Assembly: GCA_007123695.1 (NCBI GenBank)
Contig: SLGN01000593.1
Coordinates: 1 to 15,172 of the forward strand
DNA from: Verrucomicrobiales bacterium
GTDB taxonomy: Bacteria > Verrucomicrobiota > Verrucomicrobiia > Verrucomicrobiales > DEV007
Direction: 5' to 3'
DNA: 15,172 bases
A program made the position numbers and the translations under genes. How positions within the stretch are numbered: the stretch's first letter is position 1; every line of letters begins with the position of its first letter. The notes below the pieces were generated by a model. That model was not told the DNA's origin, made no database searches, and saw nothing but the letters and a program-made list of their open reading frames with translations. Below, piece by piece: positions 1-8,750 of the stretch.

Positions 1-2
1 TG

Positions 3-1043
3 CCCGGCGCCGGCGCCGGGGATGCCCTCCACGTCTCGGCCTACTACTATCCTTGGTACGGACAGGACGGACGGCACTGGGACGAAGGCTACCCCGGACG
101 CGGGACCGCCGCCGCGCCCGCCCTCGGCGAATACTCCTCGCGTGCCGAGGCCACTATCCGGCAGCACCTCGACTGGTCCCGCAGCTACGGCATCGACAAC
201 TGGATCTGCTCGTGGTGGGGCCCCGGCTCGTGGGAGGACGAGACCCTGATCCACCACGTCCTCCCCGCGCTCGCGGAGGCGGAGTCCGGCACCACCTTCG
301 CCGTCCTCTACGAAGCCGAGGGTCTCCTCGGTCTCGACCCCGAGCGGGGCATCGAGTTCGACGAGGAAAAAACCGAGGCCTTCGTCTCGCATTTCCGCCA
401 CCTCGCCGAGCACTACTTTTCCCACCCCGCCTGCCAGCGCATCGACGGGCGGCCCGTCGTGCATCTCTACCTCGCCCGCGCCTTCTCCGGGGAATGGGAG
501 CGCGCCCTTGCCCGCGTCCGCGCCGTTGTCGAGATCCGGGGCGCCGCCCTCTACCTCGTCGGCGACGAAGTCTACTGGGGCGACCCCGATCCGGGCCGGC
601 TGGCACGCTACGACGCCGTCACCGCCTACAACATGCATGGCCCGCCCACCTACGCCGGGGCCAAGGACTGGAGCGACTTCCTGCGCGACTGCGGCATAGT
701 CTACCGCCGCCACCGCGAGGCCGCCGCAGCGAAGGGCGTGGCCTTCCTGCCCGGCGTCATGCCCGGCTTCGACTCCGGCGGGCGGCACTACACGATCCCC
801 CGCGCGATCCGCCCCGGCGCCGGACCCGACTCCACCCTCGAGGCCTTCCTCCAGCTCGCCGCCGACACCCTCGACCCGCAGTTTCCCGCCCTCGCCGTGA
901 CCTCCTTCAACGAATGGCACGAGGGCACCCAGCTCGAACCCTCGCAGGCCGGCGACAACGGCGGCGAGGCCCTCGCTCGTTTCAAGAGAGCCCTCGCCTC
1001 CGAACGCGGACCCGAGGCTCCCGATGCTGCGGCATCTCGGTGA
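3..1043 (+). CDS. GH99-like glycosidase (endo-alpha-mannosidase type), 5' truncated by window edge
   Basis: The reading frame is open from the first bases and ends in TGA at 1041-1043, giving 346 residues with the true start outside the window. Seen: an aromatic YYYPWYG segment at visible residues 14-20, followed by HW; a strand-like GIDNWICSWWGPG segment; and NEWHEGTQLEPS near the C-terminus (residues 303-314). Known: in GH99 endo-alpha-mannosidases the two essential glutamates are three residues apart in an E-W-x-E-G motif, and here E304 and E307 fit that pattern. The likely role is cleavage of mannose-containing polysaccharide or glycan, probably outside the cytoplasm. Related WbsX-type proteins in glycan biosynthesis loci share this fold, so a biosynthetic role cannot be excluded. 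A signal peptide cannot be judged because the N-terminus is missing. An exported beta-propeller gene follows on the same strand. Confidence 0.8.
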   Translation, partial: PGAGAGDALHVSAYYYPWYGQDGRHWDEGYPGRGTAAAPALGEYSSRAEATIRQHLDWSRSYGIDNWICSWWGPGSWEDETLIHHVLPALAEAESGTTFAVLYEAEGLLGLDPERGIEFDEEKTEAFVSHFRHLAEHYFSHPACQRIDGRPVVHLYLARAFSGEWERALARVRAVVEIRGAALYLVGDEVYWGDPDPGRLARYDAVTAYNMHGPPTYAGAKDWSDFLRDCGIVYRRHREAAAAKGVAFLPGVMPGFDSGGRHYTIPRAIRPGAGPDSTLEAFLQLAADTLDPQFPALAVTSFNEWHEGTQLEPSQAGDNGGEALARFKRALASERGPEAPDAAASR

Positions 1044-1125
1044 AGAGGGACGGATTCCTGAATCTCGGGAGCGCGTCGCAGGTGCGCCTCTTGCGCCGCC
1101 GCGCGCCCGCCGTAGGCTCCCCGCC

Positions 1126-2409
1126 ATGGACTTCCTCCCCCCTCCAGGAGCCGGGTGCCGCCGCATCGCTGGCGCGCCCCTGCTGCGGCGCATTTCCCTT
1201 TTCGCCTGCCTCCTCGCGATCGGTGGAGCACCTTTGACGGCATCGGAAAACTGGCCCGGCTGGCGCGGTCCCCGCGGCGACGGGAGCGCCGCCGCGTCCC
1301 CCGGTCTGCCCGTCGCCTTCGACCCCGCCGCCGACACCGTCTGGAAGACCCCCATTCCCGGCGAAGGGCATTCCTCCCCCATCGTCTGGGACGACAGAAT
1401 CTACCTCACCGCCGCCGACGAGGGGCGCCGTCTCCTCCTGTGCCTCGACCGCGACGGCGGCGGCATCCTGTGGCAGCGGACCGTCCTCGAAGCCCCCTTC
1501 GAGGACATCCATCGGCTCAACAGCCGCGCCTCCAGCACTGCCGCCACCGACGGCGGGCGAATCTTCGTGAGCTTCCTCGACGGCGAGGAGATGTTCGTCG
1601 CCGCCTACAGTCCCGACGGCGACCGGCTCTGGGAATCGCGGCCCGGCCGCTTTTCCAGCAAGCACGGATACTGCTCCTGCCCCGTGCTCTGGAACGGCAA
1701 GGTCCTCGTCAACGGCGACCACGACGGCGACGCCTACCTCGTCGCCCTCGACCAAGCCACCGGCGAGACGGTGTGGAAGACCGACCGGCCCAACAAGACC
1801 CGCAGCTACTGCACCCCGATCCTGCGCGAGATCGACGGCCGCGTCCAGATGATCCTCTCGGGCAGCCTCTCGGTGGCGTCCTACGACCCCGACACCGGCG
1901 AGCAGATCTGGCTCATCGACGGTCCCACCGAGCAGTTCGTCGCCTCCCTCGTCTACCACGAAGGCGAGCGGCTCCTCTTCATGACCTGCGGCTTCCCGCA
2001 GAAGCACATGCTCGCGATCCGGCCCGACGGCAGCGGCAATGTCACCGACACCCACGTGGCCTGGCGGGAAACCGTCGGCGCCTCCTACGTGCCCAGCCCG
2101 GTGGTCTCGGGCGACTATTTCGTCGTCGTCGCCGACAACGGCGTGGCCAGCTGCTTCGTCGCCGCGACTGGCGAACGCCTTTGGCGCGAGCGTCTCGAGG
2201 GCGGCCACAGCGCCTCGCTCCTCGCGGCCAACGGGCTCGTCTACTTCACCTCCGACGAGGGCATCGTCTCGGTCGTGAAGGCCGGTCCCAGCTTCGACGT
2301 CGTGGCCCGCTCCGCCCTCGGCGAAAAAGTCTCGGCCTCGCCCGCGGTCTACGGCGACCGCCTCTTCCTGCGCGGCGAGAGGCACCTTTACTGCCTTGGT
2401 CCGAGGTAA
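1126..2409 (+). CDS. Exported PQQ-like beta-propeller repeat protein
   Basis: The protein has 427 residues from the ATG at 1126. This start was chosen because it places a basic stretch (CRRIAGAPLLRR), a hydrophobic core (ISLFACLLAIGGAPL) and a likely signal-peptidase site near TAS just before the mature part; an in-frame ATG at 1024 would overlap the upstream gene and add an Arg/Pro-rich tail. The mature protein opens with NWPGWRGPRGDGSA. It then carries repeated blade motifs of the type W-K-T-P, L-D-x-A-T-G-E-T-V-W-K and Y-D-P-D-T-G-E-Q-I-W, typical of PQQ-binding-like/BamB-like propellers. Such WRGP-type exported propellers are abundant in Verrucomicrobiota and Planctomycetota. No catalytic dehydrogenase motif is evident, so a binding or scaffold role in the periplasm is likelier than alcohol oxidation. 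It lies 82 bp after the GH99-like gene and may share its transcript. Confidence 0.82.
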   Translation: MDFLPPPGAGCRRIAGAPLLRRISLFACLLAIGGAPLTASENWPGWRGPRGDGSAAASPGLPVAFDPAADTVWKTPIPGEGHSSPIVWDDRIYLTAADEGRRLLLCLDRDGGGILWQRTVLEAPFEDIHRLNSRASSTAATDGGRIFVSFLDGEEMFVAAYSPDGDRLWESRPGRFSSKHGYCSCPVLWNGKVLVNGDHDGDAYLVALDQATGETVWKTDRPNKTRSYCTPILREIDGRVQMILSGSLSVASYDPDTGEQIWLIDGPTEQFVASLVYHEGERLLFMTCGFPQKHMLAIRPDGSGNVTDTHVAWRETVGASYVPSPVVSGDYFVVVADNGVASCFVAATGERLWRERLEGGHSASLLAANGLVYFTSDEGIVSVVKAGPSFDVVARSALGEKVSASPAVYGDRLFLRGERHLYCLGPR

Positions 2410-2457
2410 AGCCCGCCACGGGCCGAGCCCTCCGCGACTTCGCAGAAATTGCGCTTT

Positions 2458-2490
2458 TTCCGCCGCCCCCTGCGTAGCGCGGCGGCGGAA
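2458..2490. terminator. Strong GC-rich hairpin after the beta-propeller gene
   Basis: The arms TTCCGCCGCC and GGCGGCGGAA pair perfectly over 10 bp around a 13-nt loop. There is no T-tract on the 3' side for either strand; the T-run on the plus strand precedes the hairpin. It may be a U-less terminator, an mRNA 3'-end stabiliser or a dispersed repeat. Confidence 0.4.
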
Positions 2491-2555
2491 GCCCAGCGAA
2501 CCTTCCGCATGCGAAGGCGAACCGCTTGTCCGAATTCCACGGTCGTCGGCAGGAT

Positions 2556-2585
2556 CGATTCCGAAGGATTCCCGAATCGGAATCG
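2556..2585. repeat. 8-bp inverted repeat with nested dyad
   Basis: CGATTCCG at 2556-2563 pairs with CGGAATCG at 2578-2585. Inside, GATT at 2567-2570 can pair with AATC at 2575-2578, so the whole segment can form one long, slightly bulged stem. It lies about 20-45 bp upstream of the candidate kinase promoter, where an operator or an upstream activator site could be. Confidence 0.45.
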
Positions 2586-2601
2586 CGCGCCTGCCGCCAA
2601 G

Positions 2602-2630
2602 TTGAAACTCCCCGTTTCGGAGCTTATCTA
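2602..2630 (+). promoter_or_regulatory. Candidate sigma-70-type promoter for the kinase-cyclase operon, with internal dyad
   Basis: TTGAAA at 2602-2607 matches the -35 consensus at five of six positions. A 17-bp spacer separates it from TATCTA at 2625-2630, a weak -10. Transcription would begin near 2637, about 30 nt before the GTG start of the kinase. The spacer holds the inverted repeat GAAAC-TCCCC-GTTTC (2604-2618), placed where a bound repressor would block polymerase. The surrounding bases are less GC-rich than the coding regions. The assignment rests on pattern alone. Confidence 0.4.
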
Positions 2631-2667
2631 GGTAACTCCTGCGGCAAGAATCCGAACCTCCCGAACC

Positions 2668-4866
<2,199 letters not shown>

Positions 4867-4899
4867 CCTTCGCCAGCCCGGCCACCCTACCATGCAACC

Positions 4900-6711
4900 A
4901 TGAACGAGCTCGTCGCCAAAGGGGAAGAAGAAGGCCAGACCTGGCGCCAGAGGCTGCCCGAATCCCAAACCGTCGTCCTCGGCAGGGAATCGGAATACTG
5001 GAACATCCCCTGGGAGCGCTTCCTCTCCCGCCGCCATGCCGAACTCACCTGGGAGAACCAGCGGCTGGAGGTGCGGCGCCTTCCCGAGGCCAGCAACCCC
5101 ATCTACCACCGCGGCGAAAAGGCGGGGGCCTTCAAGGTCAAGCCGGGCGAGCCCTTCGTCATCGGAGGCACCATCTTCACCGTCGAAAGCGGGGACGATG
5201 GCTCGCTCTCCACTGGCGACGGGCGGCAAGTTCTGCACGCCTTCAGCATTAGCCCCGACAAGCTGCGCCAGGTGCCCTTCCGTGACGCGCCCCATCGCCT
5301 CGACGTCCTCGGGCATCTCGCCAAGGTCATCGAGAGCGCTCCGCACGAGTCCGAACTCCTCGAACAGGCCGTCAACCTACTCCTCGACGGCATCAGAAAA
5401 GCCGACGTCGCCTGCATTCTCGAGCTGGAGGCAGGCGGCAACGCTGCGGTCGAGGATTCGGAACCGAACATCCGCGTCCTCAGTTCGGTCCACCGTACCG
5501 TGGCCGGGTCCTTCAAGCCCAGTGCCCGGCTCGTGAAAAAAGCCGTCCTCGCCGAAGAGCAGAGCGTCGTCCACGTCTGGACCACCAAGCAGGACGAGTC
5601 CGAGCAGATGTTCACGCTCATGGGGAACTTCGACTGGTCCTTCTGCACCCCCCTCCACGGCAGCGGAGGCAAGGGGCTCGCCATCTACGTCGCGGGACGC
5701 CTCCAGGGCGCTTCGCCCGCCTCCGCGCTGGCCCCGTGGAGCAGCAACGACCTCAGCGAAGACGTCAAATTCGCCGAACTCGTCGCAGCCATCGTCAGCG
5801 CCCTCCGCCAGAACAGCTACCTGCAGCACCGGCAGGGCATCCTCGGACACTTCTTCTCGCCAAGCGTACTGCGCATCGTTTCGGCCAGCGATCCGGAAAC
5901 CGCCCTGAAACCGCGGGACTCCGAAGTCACCGTCCTTTTCTGCGACCTGCGGGGATTTTCCAAAAAGGTCGAACTCGAGGCCGCACACCTCACCGAAGTG
6001 CTCGAGCGGGTCAGCATGGCCCTCGGGGTCATGACGAAATCCATCCACGATCACGGGGGCGTCGTTGCCGACTTCCTCGGCGACTGCGCCATGGCCTTCT
6101 GGGGTTGGCCGCTCTCGCACGACGACGACGTCCAGCAAGCCTGCATGGCGGCGCTCGACATCCAAGCCGAATTCCAGCGATTTTCCGCCGATCCCACCCA
6201 CCCGCTCGCAGGCTTCCGCGCCGGCGTCGGACTTGCCACCGGCAATGCCGTCGCCGGCCAGATCGGCAGCAAGGACCAAGCCAAGGTGACGGTCTTCGGC
6301 CCGGTCGTGAACCTCGCCTCCCGCCTCGAGGGACTCACCAAAATCCTGCGTGTTCCCATCATCGTCGACGAAACCACTGCGGAAATCGTTCGCCAACGCA
6401 TGCCGGCCACGGTGGCCCGCTCGCGGCGCTTGGCGAGGATCCGCCCCTACGGACTGCTCACGGCCCTCGACGTCAGCGAAGTGATGCACCCCGCAGGCGA
6501 AAACGAGATCCTGAGCGACGCCGACATCGAACAATACGAAAAGGCGCTCGCCGCGTTTCTCTCCGGAGACTGGAACGAGGCCTACGAACTGCTGCATTCC
6601 ATCCCGCCGCAGGATCTCGGCAAGGACATCCTTCTAAGCCAGATCCTGCAGCACAACCACCAGGCCCCGGCCGGGTGGGACGGCGTCATTGCCATGCAGT
6701 CGAAGAGCTGA
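4900..6711 (+). CDS. FHA-GAF-class III adenylate/guanylate cyclase
   Basis: The protein has 603 residues and an ATG start at 4900. It shows no membrane helix or signal peptide, so it should be cytoplasmic. An FHA-like domain covers about residues 20-95, with GRE at 28-30 and SRRH at 43-46 matching phosphothreonine-binding loops; the second half is degenerate. A GAF-like region covers about 130-310. The class III cyclase domain covers about 335-500: first metal Asp D349 in CDLRGFS, second D395 in FLGDCAMAFW, and transition-state N471 and R475 in VVNLASRLE. The base-selecting lysine position is D391 and the following aspartate position is P468, so substrate choice (ATP or GTP) cannot be inferred. 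About 100 residues after the catalytic core form a helical tail. The product would be cAMP or cGMP. Genetic coupling to the upstream kinase suggests that phosphorylation controls it through the FHA domain; that is inference. Confidence 0.88.
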   Translation: MNELVAKGEEEGQTWRQRLPESQTVVLGRESEYWNIPWERFLSRRHAELTWENQRLEVRRLPEASNPIYHRGEKAGAFKVKPGEPFVIGGTIFTVESGDDGSLSTGDGRQVLHAFSISPDKLRQVPFRDAPHRLDVLGHLAKVIESAPHESELLEQAVNLLLDGIRKADVACILELEAGGNAAVEDSEPNIRVLSSVHRTVAGSFKPSARLVKKAVLAEEQSVVHVWTTKQDESEQMFTLMGNFDWSFCTPLHGSGGKGLAIYVAGRLQGASPASALAPWSSNDLSEDVKFAELVAAIVSALRQNSYLQHRQGILGHFFSPSVLRIVSASDPETALKPRDSEVTVLFCDLRGFSKKVELEAAHLTEVLERVSMALGVMTKSIHDHGGVVADFLGDCAMAFWGWPLSHDDDVQQACMAALDIQAEFQRFSADPTHPLAGFRAGVGLATGNAVAGQIGSKDQAKVTVFGPVVNLASRLEGLTKILRVPIIVDETTAEIVRQRMPATVARSRRLARIRPYGLLTALDVSEVMHPAGENEILSDADIEQYEKALAAFLSGDWNEAYELLHSIPPQDLGKDILLSQILQHNHQAPAGWDGVIAMQSKS

Positions 6712-6721
6712 GGGGAGAGGT

Positions 6722-6737
6722 CCGGCAAAGGCGCCGG
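6722..6737. terminator. Short hairpin after the cyclase gene
   Basis: CCGGC (6722-6726) pairs with GCCGG (6733-6737) around a 6-nt loop, starting 11 nt after the cyclase stop codon. No T-run follows. It is a weak terminator candidate for the kinase-cyclase transcript. Confidence 0.25.
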
Positions 6738-6746
6738 GCATGCTCA

Positions 6747-6935
6747 ATGCGGCGCTTGCGCCATTCGCCCGTCCGTTTTGGCCCCGCAGGCACCTCGGCC
6801 TTCAATTCGGCGAAAACACCATCGGCGATGGCGCTGCGGAAGCGCGCGATGCCGCCGGTCTCGAAGAGGTCGCTGACCTGCGGCATCCCGAGGTTGCGCC
6901 GTGCGAGCCGCTTCGCCTTGCCGTCGAAAGTTTAG
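6747..6935 (+). other. Small dispersed element, copy 1, with candidate ORFs on both strands
   Basis: Bases 6747-6824 resemble 15100-15172 at the right edge of the window. On the plus strand both copies start at an ATG with MRR and share VRFGP, a Ser-Ala pair and KTPS; here the frame runs 62 very basic residues to the TAG at 6933-6935. On the minus strand the same bases encode DGVF..LKAE....GPKRT in both copies; here that frame could start at an ATG at 6886 and end at 6686, 66 residues, overlapping the cyclase 3' end. Wobble positions of the two frames coincide, so synonymous change cannot tell which strand codes. Resemblance begins at the plus-strand ATG, which slightly favours that strand. 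I recognise no family. It may be a small gene, a gene remnant or a repeat. Confidence 0.35.
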
Positions 6936-6937
6936 AA

Positions 6938-6970
6938 GGCGCTCTTAGCGCAGCATGCGCACAGCTGTGC
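6938..6970. terminator. Hairpin cluster between convergent genes
   Basis: GCGCT-CTT-AGCGC (6939-6951) is a 5-bp stem with a 3-nt loop, and GCACAGCTGTGC (6959-6970) is a perfect 12-bp palindrome. Both lie within 50 nt of the permease stop codon. Read on the minus strand, the first hairpin is followed by CTTCTAAACTTT, moderately T-rich, so it could end the ABC-transporter transcript. Confidence 0.4.
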
Positions 6971-6984
6971 AATGGCGGATTCTG

Positions 6985-7833
6985 CTAGTGCGTCCGCCGC
7001 CGGTATAGGAAGGAAACAGCATAGAACGCCACTGCGACGAAGACGACGAAGGGACCTGTCGGCACGTCGAGTTCGTAGCTGACGGCGAGGCCAACGGTGT
7101 TGCAAAGGAAGGTGATCGCCACCGCGATCACCATGATGGTCCAGAGCGAGCGCGAGAAGCGCGACGCGGTCGCCGCCGGCAGAATGATGAGGGCCTGCGC
7201 CAGGATGATGCCCGCGATGCGAACGAGCAACACCACGCTCATGGCGGTGAGGGCGAGCAGCAGAAAGTAGTAGGCCCGCGTCGAGACTCCGCGCAATCTC
7301 GCGAATTCTTCGTCGAAGGAGACGGCGACGAGCTTGTGGTAGAAGACCGCGACGAGCAGCAGCACGACGAGACCGAGGGCGAGGGTCATGACGACGTCCT
7401 CGCGCGAGGTGAGCAGGATGTTGCCGAAGATGTAGCTCTCGAGGTTGACGGCCTTTCCCGGCGAATAGTGGAGAAAGAGCAGCCCTGCCGCCATGCCGGC
7501 GGACCAGATCGCGCCGATGATGGTGTCCTCGCGCTCTTTGAACCGCAGGCTGACCCATCCGATTAGCGCCACCGAGATGAGGCCCGCGACGATGGCGCCG
7601 ACCATGGGGGTGAGCCAGGGCAGGTCGTGGACTCGGCTGTAGTAGACGGAGGCCCCGATGCCGCCAAGGATGCTGTGGGCGATGGCCGCCGCCACGTAGG
7701 CGATATGGCGGGTCACCACGAGCGAGCCGACGACACCGAAGATCAGGCTGGAAACGGCTCCGGCCAGCAGGGAGTAGCGGATCAGCGGCACGGTCCCCAC
7801 CGCGTCGATGAAGTCGGCGAAAAAGTCAGTCAT
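6985..7833 (-). CDS. Zinc/manganese-type ABC transporter permease (ABC-3 family, ZnuB/MntB-like)
   Basis: The protein has 282 residues and about eight hydrophobic helices, the normal length for ABC-3 permeases. It forms the membrane channel of a metal importer. The family hallmark around IAHSILGGIGAS (about residues 51-62) and the segment IILAQALIILPAATASRFSRS are present. The ATG at 7833 was chosen because its codons overlap the stop of the ATPase gene by 8 bp, a normal translational-coupling arrangement. An ATG at 7854 would add seven residues (MPPTPAT) and a longer overlap. The substrate is inferred from family: zinc is likeliest, with manganese or iron also possible. No substrate-binding protein gene lies nearby, so that component must be encoded elsewhere. 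Confidence 0.88.
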   Translation of the reverse strand: MTDFFADFIDAVGTVPLIRYSLLAGAVSSLIFGVVGSLVVTRHIAYVAAAIAHSILGGIGASVYYSRVHDLPWLTPMVGAIVAGLISVALIGWVSLRFKEREDTIIGAIWSAGMAAGLLFLHYSPGKAVNLESYIFGNILLTSREDVVMTLALGLVVLLLVAVFYHKLVAVSFDEEFARLRGVSTRAYYFLLLALTAMSVVLLVRIAGIILAQALIILPAATASRFSRSLWTIMVIAVAITFLCNTVGLAVSYELDVPTGPFVVFVAVAFYAVSFLYRRRTH

Positions 7834-8710
7834 GGTCGCAGGCGTGGGCGGCATCCTCGTCGACGTGGGCGCGGCGGTCGTGTTCGAGTCGCCGGCGACC
7901 GCTGAAGATCTCCTGGATCGTCTCGCCAGAAAGCGGCAACGGGTGCCGGTGGACGAGGTGGTTGACGCAGAGCACCGAGTCTCCCAGCGCGGCGACGAGG
8001 TCGAGATCGTGCGTCACCATCAGGATGGTCATGCGCTCCCGCAGTCTCGCGAGGGACTCGATCAACTGCGCCTCGACGGCGAGGTCGATGTTCGCGGTCG
8101 GCTCGTCGAGGATGAGGAACTGCGGCTCGCAGGCGAGCGCCCGCGCCACGAGGACGCGCTGTCTCTCGCCTCCGGACAGATCGGAGAAGGGGCGCTTCGC
8201 GAAGCCGGCCATCCCGACTTCGGCGAGAGCCTCGTTGGCGACCTCGCGGCACCGGCGCGAAAACCGGCCCATCCGGATCCGGTCGAGACGGCCCATCAGC
8301 ACGATGTCGATCGCGGCGACGGGAAACTGGGGGTCGAAGCGCATCGCCTGGGGCACGTAGCCCATCGCGGTGCGGACTTCGGACGGTTTCCGCCCGAGCA
8401 CCCGAACTTGGCCCTCGGTCGGCTCCAGCAGCCCGAGCAGCAGCTTCACGAGCGTGGACTTGCCTCCGCCGTTCGGGCCGATCATGCACAGGGACTCTCC
8501 GCGATGCAGGACGAAGGAGACTTCCTCGAGAACCTTCGTCCGGGAATAGGCAAATCCGACCCCGCGGCATTCGACGAGGTGGGGCTGGTGGGGATCGGCG
8601 CTGTTCTCGTTAGGACTCAAGGCGCAGGTTGTGGAAGAGGGAAAAGGCGTCGGTCGCGCGTCGGCTACCGCCGAAGCCGCCGGCAACGGGCGGGGCGGGA
8701 ACTCCCGCAT
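7826..8710 (-). CDS. Zinc/manganese-type ABC transporter ATP-binding protein (ZnuC/MntA-like)
   Basis: From the ATG at 8710 the protein has 294 residues. It is the cytoplasmic ATPase that powers the adjoining permease. Seen: Walker A GPNGGGKST (78-86), Q-loop Q121 in GYVPQ, signature LSGGERQR (178-185), Walker B FLILDEPT (198-205) and H-loop H234 in MVTHD. The C-terminus is rich in His and acidic residues (HDRRAHVDEDAAHACDHD), common in metal-transport ATPases and possibly a metal-binding tail. The first 40 or so residues are Pro/Ala-rich and do not look like ABC sequence. A TTG at 8620 would give a more typical 264-residue protein, so the start is uncertain. The gene lies 40 bp after the ligase gene, and its end overlaps the permease start. 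Confidence 0.9.
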   Translation of the reverse strand: MREFPPRPLPAASAVADARPTPFPSSTTCALSPNENSADPHQPHLVECRGVGFAYSRTKVLEEVSFVLHRGESLCMIGPNGGGKSTLVKLLLGLLEPTEGQVRVLGRKPSEVRTAMGYVPQAMRFDPQFPVAAIDIVLMGRLDRIRMGRFSRRCREVANEALAEVGMAGFAKRPFSDLSGGERQRVLVARALACEPQFLILDEPTANIDLAVEAQLIESLARLRERMTILMVTHDLDLVAALGDSVLCVNHLVHRHPLPLSGETIQEIFSGRRRLEHDRRAHVDEDAAHACDHD

Positions 8711-8750
8711 CCTAAGCGGCCCGCGCCGGGGGCGTCAAGAGCCCTTCCCA

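Larger units (their letters stand above)
2410..2667 (+). promoter_or_regulatory. Structured intergenic leader upstream of the kinase gene
   Basis: This 258-bp gap contains no convincing gene. It holds a 10-bp perfect inverted repeat (arms 2458-2467 and 2481-2490), an 8-bp perfect inverted repeat (arms 2556-2563 and 2578-2585) with a second dyad in its loop, and a candidate promoter at 2602-2630. The first hairpin sits about 50 nt after the beta-propeller stop and could end that transcript, although no T-run follows it. Confidence 0.5.

Noticed and set aside
8711..8750. Zur-type operator before the ABC transporter genes
   Set aside because: The 40-bp gap is GC-rich with no dyad resembling a Zur or MntR site, and the genes probably share the upstream transcript.
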